Shown here: one piece after another, positions 10,083 to 21,445 of the stretch | Layout: the number at the start of each line of letters is the position of its first letter | How positions within the stretch are numbered: position 1 is the stretch's first letter | Source of the DNA: CAYLJO01 sp964383905 | Lineage (GTDB): Bacteria > Acidobacteriota > Blastocatellia > Pyrinomonadales > Pyrinomonadaceae | Direction of reading: 5' to 3' | DNA: 39,084 bases | Assembly: GCA_964383905.1 (NCBI GenBank) | Contig: CAYLJO010000034.1 | Span: 1-39,084, forward strand | Notes under the pieces: generated by a model | Database searches by the model: none | The model's input: the letters and a program-made list of their open reading frames with translations, nothing else | Told to the model about the DNA's origin: nothing | Made by a program: the position numbers and the translations under genes

Positions 10083-11429
10083 TTACGCAACCTGCACACT
10101 CTCGACTGCGGCGTGACTTGGTTGACGAACCTCATTTTTAGCCTGTGAGATTGCCGGTGCGCGCACCGTCATGAATTGGACCAGGTCTTTAGAGAACAGG
10201 AGATCCAGGGTCCAATCCAGCGCGACGCGGAGCTTCTTTTCAAAGCGCGGCAGCTTGCTCAGGTAAATCGTCCGCCACAGCCACCAGGCGATAAACCCTG
10301 AGAAGTTGATTCCGAGAATCTGTGCGACGCCCGTCCGCCGGCCGATTGACGCAAGCTGACCGATGGTCGAAAAGACGAACGGCTTCCTACGGCCACCGCG
10401 GATCGCCGCCGCGATGTTATGCGCGAGAATTTTCCCTTCGCGCAGCGCGTGCTGTGCCGTTGGCGGGCACGTCTTGCCGGTCGTCAGATCGGGAATCGAG
10501 GCGCAGTCGCCGAGCGCCCAGACCCCAGGCCAATCCGGGACCTCCAGGAATTCATTAACCCGCAGGCGCCCCCGCTCCTTCATGCACGGCAGCATCTCCA
10601 GCGCAGGGTTGGGAGATGTCCCGGCCGTCCAAATGAGGGTGTTTGTCTTAATCAAGGTGCCGTCACTCAGCTCAACACCCCGCTCCAACACTCCCGTCAC
10701 CCGAGTGTTAACCCTGATCTCCACCTTCCGCCCGGCTAATTTCTTCTGTGCGTAGGCCCCGAGACTTTCACTGAGCTCCGGTAGGATCAGCGGGCCCGGA
10801 TGGACCAGCACCACCCGGAGCATGTCCTCACTCAGGTGAGGGTAGAACCCGACGGCTTCCCGTAAAAAGTCGTTTATGGCGGCGATGGTTTCGACCCCGG
10901 CGAAGCCCCCGCCCGCCACCACGATGTTGAGCAGCGGCTCTCGCAACTGCGGGAAACACTCGAAGTCGGCCGCCTCCATGTTTTTGATCAGGTGGTTGCG
11001 CAGGTGGATGGCATCGCCGAGAGATTTCATCGTCAACGCGCGCTCTTCCAGACCGGGAAGGTTGAAGAAGTTAGTGATCGAGCCGAGCGCCAGCACGAGA
11101 TGGTCGTACTCGAGCTCGTGATAGTGATGCTCATCCCCGTGGGAAACAGTTACTCGTTTTGACCCCACGTCGATCTTCTCGACATCGCCATGGAAGAACG
11201 TGACACGCTTGAGCAGCTTGCGAATCGGGTTCACGATGTGTGTGATATCCAGATCGCTCGCCGCTACTTCGTGCAGCATCGGCGTGAAAAGGAAAAAGTT
11301 CTCGCGGTTGACGAGTGTTATTTCTATGTCCGGGTCGCGCGCCAGACTCTTTTCCATCTGCACGGCCGCATACACGCCACCAAACCCGCTGCCCAGAATC
11401 AGAATTCGTTTGCGCTCGTTCGCGCTCAT
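10083..11429 (-). CDS. Type II NADH dehydrogenase-like FAD oxidoreductase
   Basis: This 448-residue flavoprotein passes electrons from NAD(P)H to membrane quinones without pumping protons. The FAD-binding fold begins at ILILGSGFGGVYAAVQME, the NADH-binding fold at NIVVAGGGFAGVETIAAI, then WTAGTSPNPALE, ALGDCASIPD and the quinone-side PPTAQHALREGKILAHNI. The C-terminal part (FIAWWLWRTIYLSKLP) is an amphipathic/hydrophobic segment that would anchor it to the inner membrane face. AAGGAG six bases before ATG 11429 fixes the start; the frame is open further upstream but overlaps the end of doxX. It follows the DoxX gene by 10 bases, so the two are probably co-translated. In context it could reoxidise NAD(P)H made by glucose dehydrogenase. 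Confidence 0.87.
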   Translation of the reverse strand: MSANERKRILILGSGFGGVYAAVQMEKSLARDPDIEITLVNRENFFLFTPMLHEVAASDLDITHIVNPIRKLLKRVTFFHGDVEKIDVGSKRVTVSHGDEHHYHELEYDHLVLALGSITNFFNLPGLEERALTMKSLGDAIHLRNHLIKNMEAADFECFPQLREPLLNIVVAGGGFAGVETIAAINDFLREAVGFYPHLSEDMLRVVLVHPGPLILPELSESLGAYAQKKLAGRKVEIRVNTRVTGVLERGVELSDGTLIKTNTLIWTAGTSPNPALEMLPCMKERGRLRVNEFLEVPDWPGVWALGDCASIPDLTTGKTCPPTAQHALREGKILAHNIAAAIRGGRRKPFVFSTIGQLASIGRRTGVAQILGINFSGFIAWWLWRTIYLSKLPRFEKKLRVALDWTLDLLFSKDLVQFMTVRAPAISQAKNEVRQPSHAAVESVQVA

Positions 11430-11439
11430 AAAAGTCTCC

Positions 11440-11940
11440 TTACCAGAGTGGAAGATTGGGGTACTTGCGGGCGAGAAGGGCATCCACACCATAGCGGCGG
11501 CCGGCGGCGCCTATCGCCAGGCAGAACGCAACGACCATCGGCACCAGCAACTCCCAGACCCACGCCGTCCCCCACTCCGCCACCCACAACGTCGTCAAAA
11601 ACAGGAACGCCGCCAGCGCCACGGGCCGCGTCAACAGCCCGAGGAGCAACAGCACCCCGAAGCTGAGCTCCGTGACGGCCTGCAGCGGCCCGGCGACACT
11701 GGCGTGGGAAGCCATCAAGGACATGACGGCTTTGAGTAAGCTAGGTGCGTGGCCCCGTTGGATGTAGTAATTGATCAGACCTGCGTAGCCGCCCGGGCTA
11801 TACAACCCTTTACCTAAATTCTCGAAGAAGACCGACAGAAAAAAGAGCCCGATCGTTATGCGCAAAATCGCCAACACGGTCTGCGGGTCGGGGGCGGCGG
11901 AACCCGGACCGGGCGCGCTCATCTTTGAAGCGTTAATCAT
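11440..11940 (-). CDS. DoxX family membrane protein
   Basis: This 166-residue integral membrane protein has four hydrophobic segments: residues about 22-41, 72-92, 95-115 and 120-145. LRITIGLFFLSVFFENLGKG and FGVLLLLGLLTRPVALAAFL match the DoxX family. Some family members form a terminal quinol oxidase subunit and others work with redox enzymes in thiol stress; the precise role is unknown. GGAGG before the ATG is a strong ribosome site. It lies between glucose dehydrogenase and the type II NADH dehydrogenase, which suggests a redox function linked to quinones. Confidence 0.85.
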   Translation of the reverse strand: MINASKMSAPGPGSAAPDPQTVLAILRITIGLFFLSVFFENLGKGLYSPGGYAGLINYYIQRGHAPSLLKAVMSLMASHASVAGPLQAVTELSFGVLLLLGLLTRPVALAAFLFLTTLWVAEWGTAWVWELLVPMVVAFCLAIGAAGRRYGVDALLARKYPNLPLW

Positions 11941-11983
11941 ATGTTCACCTCCAGATTTAAGAGATCAAATCCATTCCTGGGCC

Positions 11984-13087
11984 TCAAGCTTCGGCGACTT
12001 CACAAAACACCTTGATCGCGCCGCGGGCCGTGGTCAGTGTATCGAAAAGCTCCCGGTAATTCTCCAGACCTCTGACCGGATGGGTGAGCAGCCGCGCGAG
12101 CCACCCCGGGTATTCAGCTTCGGCCGGCGCCATATCACGTACACCCGCTTCGAAATACTCGCGGTTGGCGTTGACGGTCCCGACCATCACCTTGTTCCCG
12201 AGCACGAACTCGAGATTAATTTTGTCGGCGGGCACCTCTATTTTGCGGTCGCCGCCGGTCACGCTGGAGAGCACCAGCACACCGTTTTTTCCAAGGGCCT
12301 GCATGCTGTCGAAGACAACGGGGGAGAAGCCCGTCGCCTCGAAGATCAGGTCAAATGGCCCGTACTTCCCGGCGCCGTCGAGAATCGGAAGATCATTGGT
12401 TGTTTCATACCGCCCACCGACCGCCTCGACAAGATCGGCATTAAGGTTCGGCTTGGGCGCGAGGGCGAAGGTCGTGACCTCCAGACCCCGCAAACGCAGA
12501 GCGAGTGTGGCGAGCAGACCGATCGTGCCGGCCCCCATCACCGCCGCGCGGCGGGGGCGCCAGACGCGCAGGCGGCGTTGAATCTCGTAGGCCTGCGCGA
12601 CACCCTTTTCTACCACCGTCAGCGGCTCGAGCAGGACGCCGACTTCCTTGAGCCCCCGCGGGACTTTGACGATGAACTCAGCGTCGTCAACGTAATACTC
12701 GCTGAGAAACCCGTGGCGCAGGTTGATGCCGCGCTCGAAATAGGTGTCGTCGGTGGTCATGTCGCTGGTGCCGATCAAGTCATAAATACTTTTCCCGGGC
12801 CGGCGGACGGTGGCGACGACGTAGTCTCCGGGGCGCAGCTCGGTAACGTTTGATCCGACCGCCTCGACCTGCCCGAAGCTTTCATGGCCGGTGACGAGAA
12901 AGTCGTAGCCCTCAGGCGCCGCGCCGTACTCGGCGGCGTTGATCTCTTTATCGGTGCCGTCAACGCCGACGCGCAAGACCCTCACCAGCACACCGCGCCC
13001 GTGAGGGATGTCGTTGACGCCTGGTCGAGGCAGCTCGGCCAGGTGCACGCTGTTCGGTTTTCCAGGTCGTACTGCTATCGCTTTCAT
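11984..13087 (-). CDS. Glucose 1-dehydrogenase, medium-chain dehydrogenase family
   Basis: This 367-residue enzyme oxidises glucose to gluconolactone with NAD(P). It starts MKAIAVRPGK and has LRVGVDGTDKEI, in which Asp replaces the usual zinc Cys, followed by GHESFGQVEAVGSN and the FERGINLRHGFLSEYY segment. These features match archaeal-type glucose dehydrogenases (Haloferax, Thermoplasma). The structural zinc lobe with four Cys is absent, as in the Haloferax enzyme. The nucleotide fold is at AAVMGAGTIGLLATLALRLR. ATG 13087 follows GAGAGG; a TTG one codon earlier is less likely. The gene lies between the GH63 glucosidase and DoxX. This suggests that glucose released by the hydrolases is oxidised, possibly feeding a branched Entner-Doudoroff route. 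Other sugars as substrate cannot be excluded. Confidence 0.85.
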   Translation of the reverse strand: MKAIAVRPGKPNSVHLAELPRPGVNDIPHGRGVLVRVLRVGVDGTDKEINAAEYGAAPEGYDFLVTGHESFGQVEAVGSNVTELRPGDYVVATVRRPGKSIYDLIGTSDMTTDDTYFERGINLRHGFLSEYYVDDAEFIVKVPRGLKEVGVLLEPLTVVEKGVAQAYEIQRRLRVWRPRRAAVMGAGTIGLLATLALRLRGLEVTTFALAPKPNLNADLVEAVGGRYETTNDLPILDGAGKYGPFDLIFEATGFSPVVFDSMQALGKNGVLVLSSVTGGDRKIEVPADKINLEFVLGNKVMVGTVNANREYFEAGVRDMAPAEAEYPGWLARLLTHPVRGLENYRELFDTLTTARGAIKVFCEVAEA

Positions 13088-13177
13088 CAACCTCTCTCTT
13101 TCTTGTTTGCGGGCCAGTTATTTTGGCCCAGGATTAATCGTCAGCTTAAGACCAATTTAATGACGTTTTGCCCCTCT

Positions 13178-15865
<2,688 letters not shown>

Positions 15866-15906
15866 CTTATCGTTTGTCCTCGCCTAGCCGCCCTCTTTGT
15901 GGCCCA

Positions 15907-16110
15907 TCAACCTTGCGCATCGTTCGTCCCGGCCGCCGGCCGCACCCCCGTCCTTCCGCATCGGGGACAGGCGTAGACTTCTTCGAGCACGCCGCCGAAG
16001 TCCCGGTCAACCGCCGCAGATCCCTCCATAGCTGCTCCGTAATTAATCTTCTCGGCGTGGTGGTTCATCTCCACGCCACAGTCCGGACAGATCATCTTTT
16101 TGTTCGGCAT
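15907..16110 (-). CDS. Small zinc-ribbon protein
   Basis: This 67-residue protein has two CxxC pairs, CPDC at residues 8-11 and CPRC at 48-51. They are separated by a spacer with EMNHHAEK and GGVLEEVYA. The pairs would hold one zinc ion. There is no signal or membrane segment. CGGAGAG lies four bases before the ATG. The function is unknown. Its place, 17 bases after the MOSC gene and 41 before the GH63 gene, suggests it is part of the same operon. Confidence 0.7.
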   Translation of the reverse strand: MPNKKMICPDCGVEMNHHAEKINYGAAMEGSAAVDRDFGGVLEEVYACPRCGRTGVRPAAGTNDAQG

Positions 16111-16127
16111 AAAACTCTCCGGTCTGT

Positions 16128-16418
16128 CTAAGTGAGCCCATCCCTTACCTTTTCGATTTTTTCATGAAAGTAGGCTCGCCAGCCCTCCGGCAATGCTTGA
16201 ACCTCAACGGCGCGGCGCATCGTTTCCAGGTCCGTCTTTTCGTGGGCATACGGCCGCGTTATGTCGGAGACAGTGATGTTGTGCTCATCCCGCATGGTCA
16301 GGTCAATTGCGTCGCCGGCCCCGACGTCGCCCTCCCGGAGCACCGCAAAATAGAGTCCGGTCCGGCCGCTTGCCAGGAATCGTCTCAGGATGTCGGCGCG
16401 CCCGAACTTGATCCCGAG
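16128..16418 (-). CDS. MOSC domain protein, C-terminal part (cut by gap)
   Basis: About 96 codons are visible before the run of N. The sequence begins LGIKFGRADILRRFLASGRT, then GLYFAVLREGDVGAGDAIDL, which is the end of a MOSC domain in the YiiM branch. The rest, ending LPEGWRAYFHEKIEKVRD, is the small helical C-terminal domain of that branch. MOSC proteins bind or carry sulfur or molybdenum cofactors; YiiM-like proteins reduce N-hydroxylated compounds together with a molybdenum cofactor. The N-terminal half, including the Cys of the MOSC domain, is lost in the gap. The gene continues the minus-strand block between FMN reductase and the zinc-ribbon gene. Confidence 0.72.
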   Translation of the reverse strand, partial: LGIKFGRADILRRFLASGRTGLYFAVLREGDVGAGDAIDLTMRDEHNITVSDITRPYAHEKTDLETMRRAVEVQALPEGWRAYFHEKIEKVRDGLT

Positions 16419-16518
16419 NNNNNNNNNNNNNNNNNNNNNNNNNNNNNNNNNNNNNNNNNNNNNNNNNNNNNNNNNNNNNNNNNNNNNNNNNNNNNNNNNN
16501 NNNNNNNNNNNNNNNNNN
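16419..16518. other. Assembly gap of 100 N
   Basis: This run of exactly 100 N is a conventional scaffold gap of unknown true length. The two genes it cuts lack roughly 15 codons (FMN reductase tail) and about 110 codons (MOSC head), so at least 350 bases are probably missing if both genes are complete. Confidence 0.97.
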
Positions 16519-17055
16519 GAGTACCTTTGCCATCCAGATCAGTTCTTTTAAGAATTGATCGATGCGCTTGACATACGACTGATCCAAAAGCTTGCCGTCG
16601 TCGTCAAAAAGCTTCTGCGCGCCCGAAAAGTTCCCATCCCAGAAGATGGTCACAAGCCCGAGCTCCCGCAAAACGGGCAGCAGATTCTGTATCACTCGTG
16701 TGCCGCCGAACCCGCCGGCCGAGACGCCGCAGACCCCCACCGCCTTATGGATGTATTCCTTCAGGTTCGTATCCAGCACGTGCTTGAGCAGGCCCGGGTA
16801 GCCGTGGTTGTACTCCGGCGCCACGATCACCAGCGCATCCGCACGGGCCATGGTCGCGGAGAATTGCGCATCCTTGATCGCTTCGCCGGCGTCGCCGGTC
16901 GTGAGCGGGATATCTCGAATGTCGATCAACTCGGTCTCGACCCCGTCCCGTTTCCTAATCTCTTCCAGTATAAACCGGGCGACCCGTTCGCTCGCGCGGC
17001 CTTGGCGGACCGTGCCGAGAATGACTGGAATAAAAATTGGCCGGTTAGCATTCAT
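16519..17055 (-). CDS. NADPH-dependent FMN reductase family protein, C-terminus in gap
   Basis: 179 codons are present, close to the full family length of about 190. The flavodoxin-like fold shows the FMN phosphate loop GTVRQGRASERVARF, the APEYNHGYPGLLKHVLD motif that contacts the flavin ring, and GVCGVSAGGFGGTRVIQ. Such proteins reduce FMN or quinones with NAD(P)H. The frame is open into the run of N. The ATG at 17055 is 26 bases from the stop of the VOC gene, with a GAGGA upstream. In the operon it may supply reduced flavin or act as a quinone reductase. It is cytoplasmic, with no signal peptide. Confidence 0.85.
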
Positions 17056-17081
17056 CAGCCGTCGTCCTCATCCGCCCTGAG

Positions 17082-18227
17082 TTATCTCTCCACCATCTGC
17101 ATCACGTGGCCGTCCGGGTCACGCACCAGAAAACCTTTGGCAAACCCGAGCTCTCTTCCGCTCAGATCAGCCACGCCGGAAGAGACCAGGTTGTATTTCA
17201 CGCCGATCAATCTTTGCGCCGGACTGTCCGCACTGCCAATGATCAGACTGGTTTGCCAGTGAAAAAGGTCATTGGCGTGCTCATCATTCGGGACCGGGCG
17301 ACCCGTCCGCGGCGACAGGTATTCAAGAAACTCTATGCCCGGCCCTCCGGCGCCGACCCGCAGGCTCGTAATGCGCAGCCGCGCCCCGAAGACGTTGTTC
17401 AAGTGCTCCTGCTCGGTGCCGTAGTTCTCGCTCTCGCCCACGACCTTTAGGCCCATGACGTCGCGATAGAACTTCAAGCTCGCCTCCGTGTCGCCGACGA
17501 CAATCGCCGTGTGGTCGATGCCAAGGAATAAGTTGTTGCTTGTGCGCTGTGCTTGATGCCACTTCGCCGCCCCCTTGCCTTCCGGGAACTGGAGTATCTC
17601 TAACGAATGCCCGTCCGGGTCTTTGAAGTAGAAGGCTTTGATGCCCCCTGCGTTCCTGTTCCAGTCCGGCAACCGCTGTGGCCCCGTGGATGCGTGCTCC
17701 ACCCTGTTCCGGCGCAGCCACGCGTAGGCGCGCTCCATGTCACTTGTGATGACGGCGATATGCTGAAACCAACGGTCATTGCTGCGTGAGTCAACCGGGA
17801 CTGGCCTCCCTTTCGGCGCGAGGTATTCTGTCAGTTCGATGAGCTCATCGCCGAGCCTCATGCGTACTACCCTTATGCGCAGCCCGAAGACACCCTCCAG
17901 ATGCTCATACTCTTCTCCCATCACCTCAACGTCTGAGACTTTCTCGAACGACAAAACCTTTGCATAGAACTCGACCGACCGGTCCATATCGGACACCGTC
18001 ATCCCGACCGCGTCCACGCGCTCGACCGCTGCCGCGGAAGCAGCTTTAGCGAGCGGGGAGGTGACACTCGAGTTTATCGCCGTCGCGGCAACCCGCGCGT
18101 CCGTTCGGGGGAAAGGCTGAGCTTTGGCGGGCGGTACAATAACGCTCAGCGCGAATAATAGCCAGAGAATCACCCACCCGACCGGGAAGCCTTCATGTTT
18201 TGCTCTTCTGCCCAACTGGTCGTTCAT
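17082..18227 (-). CDS. Two-domain VOC (glyoxalase/dioxygenase fold) protein with signal segment
   Basis: This 381-residue protein begins with a basic stretch and a hydrophobic segment (VGWVILWLLFALSVIVPPAK) ending in Ala-Lys-Ala-Gln, a likely signal peptide. Two VOC domains follow. The first starts at VDAVGMTVSDMDRSVEFYAK and ends FKDPDGHSLEILQFPEG; the second starts at IDHTAIVVGDTEASLKFYRD and ends RDPDGHVMQMVER. His and Glu residues typical of metal sites are in both. The family includes glyoxalase I, ring-cleaving dioxygenases and fosfomycin resistance proteins; export to the periplasm would be unusual for those. Its ATG overlaps the TGA of the GMC oxidoreductase gene by four bases, so translation is coupled. 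The substrate is unknown. Confidence 0.83.
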   Translation of the reverse strand: MNDQLGRRAKHEGFPVGWVILWLLFALSVIVPPAKAQPFPRTDARVAATAINSSVTSPLAKAASAAAVERVDAVGMTVSDMDRSVEFYAKVLSFEKVSDVEVMGEEYEHLEGVFGLRIRVVRMRLGDELIELTEYLAPKGRPVPVDSRSNDRWFQHIAVITSDMERAYAWLRRNRVEHASTGPQRLPDWNRNAGGIKAFYFKDPDGHSLEILQFPEGKGAAKWHQAQRTSNNLFLGIDHTAIVVGDTEASLKFYRDVMGLKVVGESENYGTEQEHLNNVFGARLRITSLRVGAGGPGIEFLEYLSPRTGRPVPNDEHANDLFHWQTSLIIGSADSPAQRLIGVKYNLVSSGVADLSGRELGFAKGFLVRDPDGHVMQMVER

Positions 18228-19794
18228 TTCATCCGCTCCATCAGGTGGTCGCCGACCCGAAGCGCATTGGCCATGATTGTCAGGGCCGGGTTAACCGCCG
18301 ACGACGACGGGAAGAAGCTGGCATCGACGACGTAGAGGTTGTCCAGGTCGTGCGCCTTGCAGTTCACGTCGAGCGCCGATTCTCGCGGGTCGTGTCCGAA
18401 CTGGACGGTGCCGTTCTGGTGGGCGACCCCCGCGAGCGGAATGCGCTGGCCGATGAAGAGGTTGCGCGAGAATAAGCCCACGTGGCAGTCGTGCCCGTGC
18501 GCCGGGCATCCGGTCTGCTGCTGCATCAAGCTTTGCAGCTTCGCTTGCAGCCGTTTGTGTCCCTCTTCGTTGTTCGGTTTGTACGAAAGAACGATGTTGC
18601 CGTCGCGGTCCAGCGTGACGCGATTGTTCGGGTCGGGCAGGTCTTCGCTCGTCAGCCAGAAATCCAGTGAGTGGGTGGCCATCAGCTCCAGGGTGAAGCC
18701 GGGCGCAGCTTCGGCGCCCCGGCCCTCAGCGTGGCCGCGTCCAATTTGCCGACGAACGAGATGTGCCCCATCGGGTAGTCCCATTCCCCCGAGCCGTAGT
18801 AGAAATCATTCACCGCGAGCGTCTTTTGGAAGACGGTCGGGTTGGGGCACTTTGAGAGGGCCATCATCACCGAGTTGACGTGGCCCATGTAGTGCCGGCC
18901 GACCGTGTCGGAGCTGTTGGCCAAGCCGCGCGGGTGCTTGTCGTTGGCGGAGCGCAGCAGCAGCGCCGCCGAATTGATTGCGCCGCACGACACGACAACG
19001 ATGTCGGCGGAAAATTCCTCGACCGTATCATTGCGCTCGACGACCACGGAACTGACGGCGCGACCCCGCGCGTCGGTTTTCAGTCGCTCGACCTTGGCAT
19101 TGGTCAGGAGCGTGACGTTCGCATTTCGGAGCGCGGGATCGACCGCGCAAACCTGCGCGTCCGACTTGACGTTGACCAGGCAGGCGAAGCCGTCGCAGGT
19201 ACTGCACCGGATGCAGGCGCTCGCGCGGCGATTCTTCTCATCGAGCATGACGCCGAGCGGGACGTGAAATGGCTTCAGGCCGAGGCGCTCAAAGTCGTCG
19301 CTCAGTTGTTGGATGCGCGGCTCATGGCTGACGGGCGCGTGCGGGTACGGGCGGCTGGCCGGCGGCTCGGTCGGGTCGGCCCCACGCTCGCCGTGGACGT
19401 GATAGAGGTACTCCGCCCTGGTGTAGTACGGCTCGAGATCCTCGTAAGAGATGGGCCAGGCCGGCGAGACCCCGCCGTGGTGGCGGATTTCGCCGAAATC
19501 TTCCTTGCGCAGGCGGAACAGGGCCGCGCCGTAAAACTTGGTGTTACCCCCGACGTTATAGTTGGTGTGAGGGTGGAGCTCTCCACCCTTCTGGTCACGC
19601 CAGACCTCTTTCGTCTGGTACTTGCCCTCGACGTTGACCGCCCGCGCGTCCCAGTTCTCCTTCTCGCGCGGCACGTAATCCCCACGCTCCAGGAGCAGGA
19701 TGCGCTTGCCTGTCAGAGCCAGCGCGTAGGCAAGTGTCCCCCCTCCTGCTCCTGTTCCGATGATGATCACGTCGTAATGATTTTCCTGAGACAT
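18224..19794 (-). pseudogene. GMC family oxidoreductase with one frameshift
   Basis: The first reading frame (19794 down to about 18707) has the FAD-binding motif IIIGTGAGGGTLAYALALTG, TNYNVGGNTKFYGAALFRLR and a Cys-rich CIRCSTCDGFAC segment seen in a subgroup of bacterial GMC proteins. The second frame, about 18706 to 18224, continues directly with APGFTLELMATHSLDFWLTS, then HDLDNLYVVDASFFPSSSAV and NPALTIMANALRVGDHL, the usual GMC end. One base is missing next to GCGCCC at about 18701-18707; adding it gives one normal-sized protein of about 520 residues. GMC enzymes oxidise alcohols and sugars and reduce quinones or oxygen. AGGAGG at 19800-19805 supports ATG 19794. The gene leads the long operon, with an ECF-type promoter upstream. 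A sequencing error is quite possible. Confidence 0.85.
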
Positions 19795-20186
19795 CATGTC
19801 CTCCTCTACCACCCTTTGTTTCTGCCCGATACAATGGTTAACGCTGAATGCCGGTTTTCGGGCACACTTCGAGGCCCTGGATGTAGTACACCCATCTTCA
19901 AGACTACCTGCGTTTGCGATGGGTTAGTTAAGCCGGTTTAGACGCGGCCTTTGATCAGGCCCTGCGATGTAAGAGATCATACTCAAACGCCTAACGTGAT
20001 TCCTGAATAGCGTCCAGTTATCAATCGGTCGATTTATGTGATTGCCTCATCCACCCTATTAGTCGCGCAGGCCGGGAAATCCTTACAAAGAATTTTCGCC
20101 CCCACATTTCTATGCCGGCGCGCCGCCCCGGCCCGTCACGGGCCGAGCCGAAGAACGGATCAGCGCGACAAAAATAGAGGCAGCTA
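19795..20186. other. Leader region of the GMC operon
   Basis: These 392 bases hold the P1 motif and a long untranslated stretch. A weak inverted repeat, GGCCT...AGGCC at about 19946-19961, is the only other structure seen. I found no convincing small gene. The right edge is the TA target of the insertion sequence. Confidence 0.4.
20058..20087 (-). promoter_or_regulatory. ECF-type promoter motif P1 (GMC operon)
   Basis: The minus strand reads TGTAAGG, 15 bases, CGACTAAT, preceded by the A/T-rich AAAATTCTT. The same layout occurs at 22525, 23102 and 23848. It lies about 260 bases before the GMC oxidoreductase start, with no other gene between, so it probably drives the ten-gene block. The form of the motif fits an ECF sigma factor promoter. 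Confidence 0.6.
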
Positions 20187-20210
20187 AATCAGTCCATATG
20201 AATTTGGCAC
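20187..20210. repeat. Left terminal inverted repeat of the IS630 element
   Basis: These 24 bases pair with 21383-21406 with three mismatches. A TA dinucleotide lies directly outside at 20185-20186. Confidence 0.85.
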
Positions 20211-20273
20211 AGACCAGCCACTTCTGATAAATCAGTTGTTGCTCGACAAACCATTCTCAGAGGTGCACAGCCT

Positions 20274-21380
20274 GTGCCAGGAAAGACAATAATCGAGATT
20301 CCCGCGGGACTCCAAGAACAAATGTTGTGCGAACGCGCGTCAAGCACGCTTTGGCTATCTGCTCGCGCTCCACATCCTGCTGCTCTGTGCGCAGGGGCGC
20401 ACCCCGACCGAGATTGCCGCCTTCCTCTTCTGCTCGCGGTCGAGCGTCTATCGGGCGGTCAAAGCCTACCGCTGCGGCGAGATCCCCCAAGGTTCCACGA
20501 CCGCTGATCAAGTGGGGCAATCGGGCACGATCAGATGCTACCTCCCTTCTCTGCAACGCTCGCTGCTCTCGATCCTGAAATGTGCGCCGCGCACTCTCGG
20601 CTGGTGTCGCACACGGTGGAGTTGTGCCGCCTTGGCCGCCGAATTGTTGGCCCGGCGTGGCCTCACCGTCTCGCCAGAGAAGGTCCGCCGCTGGCTGCAC
20701 AGTCTCAATTACGTCTGGAAGCGCGGCGCGCCACGCGGCCCAAGACTCCGATCCAGCGTGCTCCTCCAAACTGGCCCGCATTCGCCACCTCGTCGAGCAT
20801 TTGCGCCCCGCTGAACTGCTTTTCTTCATCGATGAGTTGGACATCCATCTGTTGCCGAAAATCGGCTACCAGTGGATGCTCAAAGGCACCCAGACTGAGA
20901 TCATGACACCAGGGCAGAATCAGAAGCGGTACTTGGCCGGCGCGCTTGATTATCTGACGGGCAAGATCGTGCATGTCCGAGGTGAGCGGAAAAACCGCTT
21001 CCTGGTCATTGACCTGTTGCGCGCGCTCAATCGCCAATTCCCAGCAGCCACGAAGATCTATCTGGTGGCGGACAACTACCGGATTCACAAAGCCAAGGTG
21101 GTGGTGGAGTGGCTCAACCTCCATCCGAGATTCGAGATTGTCTGGGGGCCTTCGTTACTGTCCGACAGCTAACCCGATTGAACGAGCGAAGGGCTTTGTG
21201 CATGATAAGTGCACGCGTAACCACAAGCGGACGCAGATCAATGAACTGGTTAGTGACGTCAAGTGGCATCTCAAGAGTAACGGACCGTGGCCGTATCAAC
21301 TCTCAAGCATATACTACACGGAAGAGGTCACGGCGGCGGTTGCAGAGTTGTGCGATACGCAGAAATTAAAGGCCGCATGA
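20274..21380 (+). pseudogene. IS630 transposase, frameshifted
   Basis: The protein can be followed through several frames. A short N-terminus (IIEIPAGLQEQMLC) is followed from about 20338 by FGYLLALHILLLCAQGRTPT and EIAAFLFCSRSSVYRAVKAY, a helix-turn-helix. After a shift near 20725-20740 comes the catalytic core: LLFFIDELDIHLLPKIGYQW with the first Asp, then YLVADNYRIHKAKVVVEW with the second Asp. After a shift near 21150, ANPIERAKGFVHDKC gives the Glu of the DDE triad. It ends at KLKAA before the right inverted repeat. The breaks lie at 20325-20340, 20725-20740 and the G-run near 21150. All catalytic residues survive, so decay is recent or some breaks are sequencing errors. Confidence 0.85.
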
Positions 21381-21382
21381 GT

Positions 21383-21406
21383 GTACCAACTTCATGTGGA
21401 CTGATT
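21383..21406. repeat. Right terminal inverted repeat of the IS630 element
   Basis: This is the mirror copy of 20187-20210, followed by TA at 21407-21408. It lies about 40 bases beyond the aquaporin stop codon, so the insertion spared that gene. Confidence 0.85.
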
Positions 21407-21445
21407 TAGTTGTTTGCGACCGCCATGGAAGCAGCCGGTTCCGGT

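Larger units (their letters stand above)
20187..21406 (+). mobile_element. IS630-family insertion sequence, 1220 bases, degenerate
   Basis: The left end AATCAGTCCATATGAATTTG (from 20187) and the right end at 21383-21406 are inverted repeats of 24 bases with three mismatches. Both ends are flanked by TA (20185-20186 and 21407-21408), the target duplication typical of IS630/Tc1-mariner elements. The single transposase gene inside is broken by about three frameshifts, so the copy is probably not active on its own. Confidence 0.88.

Noticed and set aside
11858..12853. A 331-codon plus-strand frame opposite glucose dehydrogenase.
   Set aside because: It is antisense to a well-supported enzyme and shows no domain or start signal.
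18880..19941. A 353-codon plus-strand frame opposite the GMC oxidoreductase.
   Set aside because: Its composition is typical of an antisense frame and the minus strand codes for a recognised FAD enzyme.
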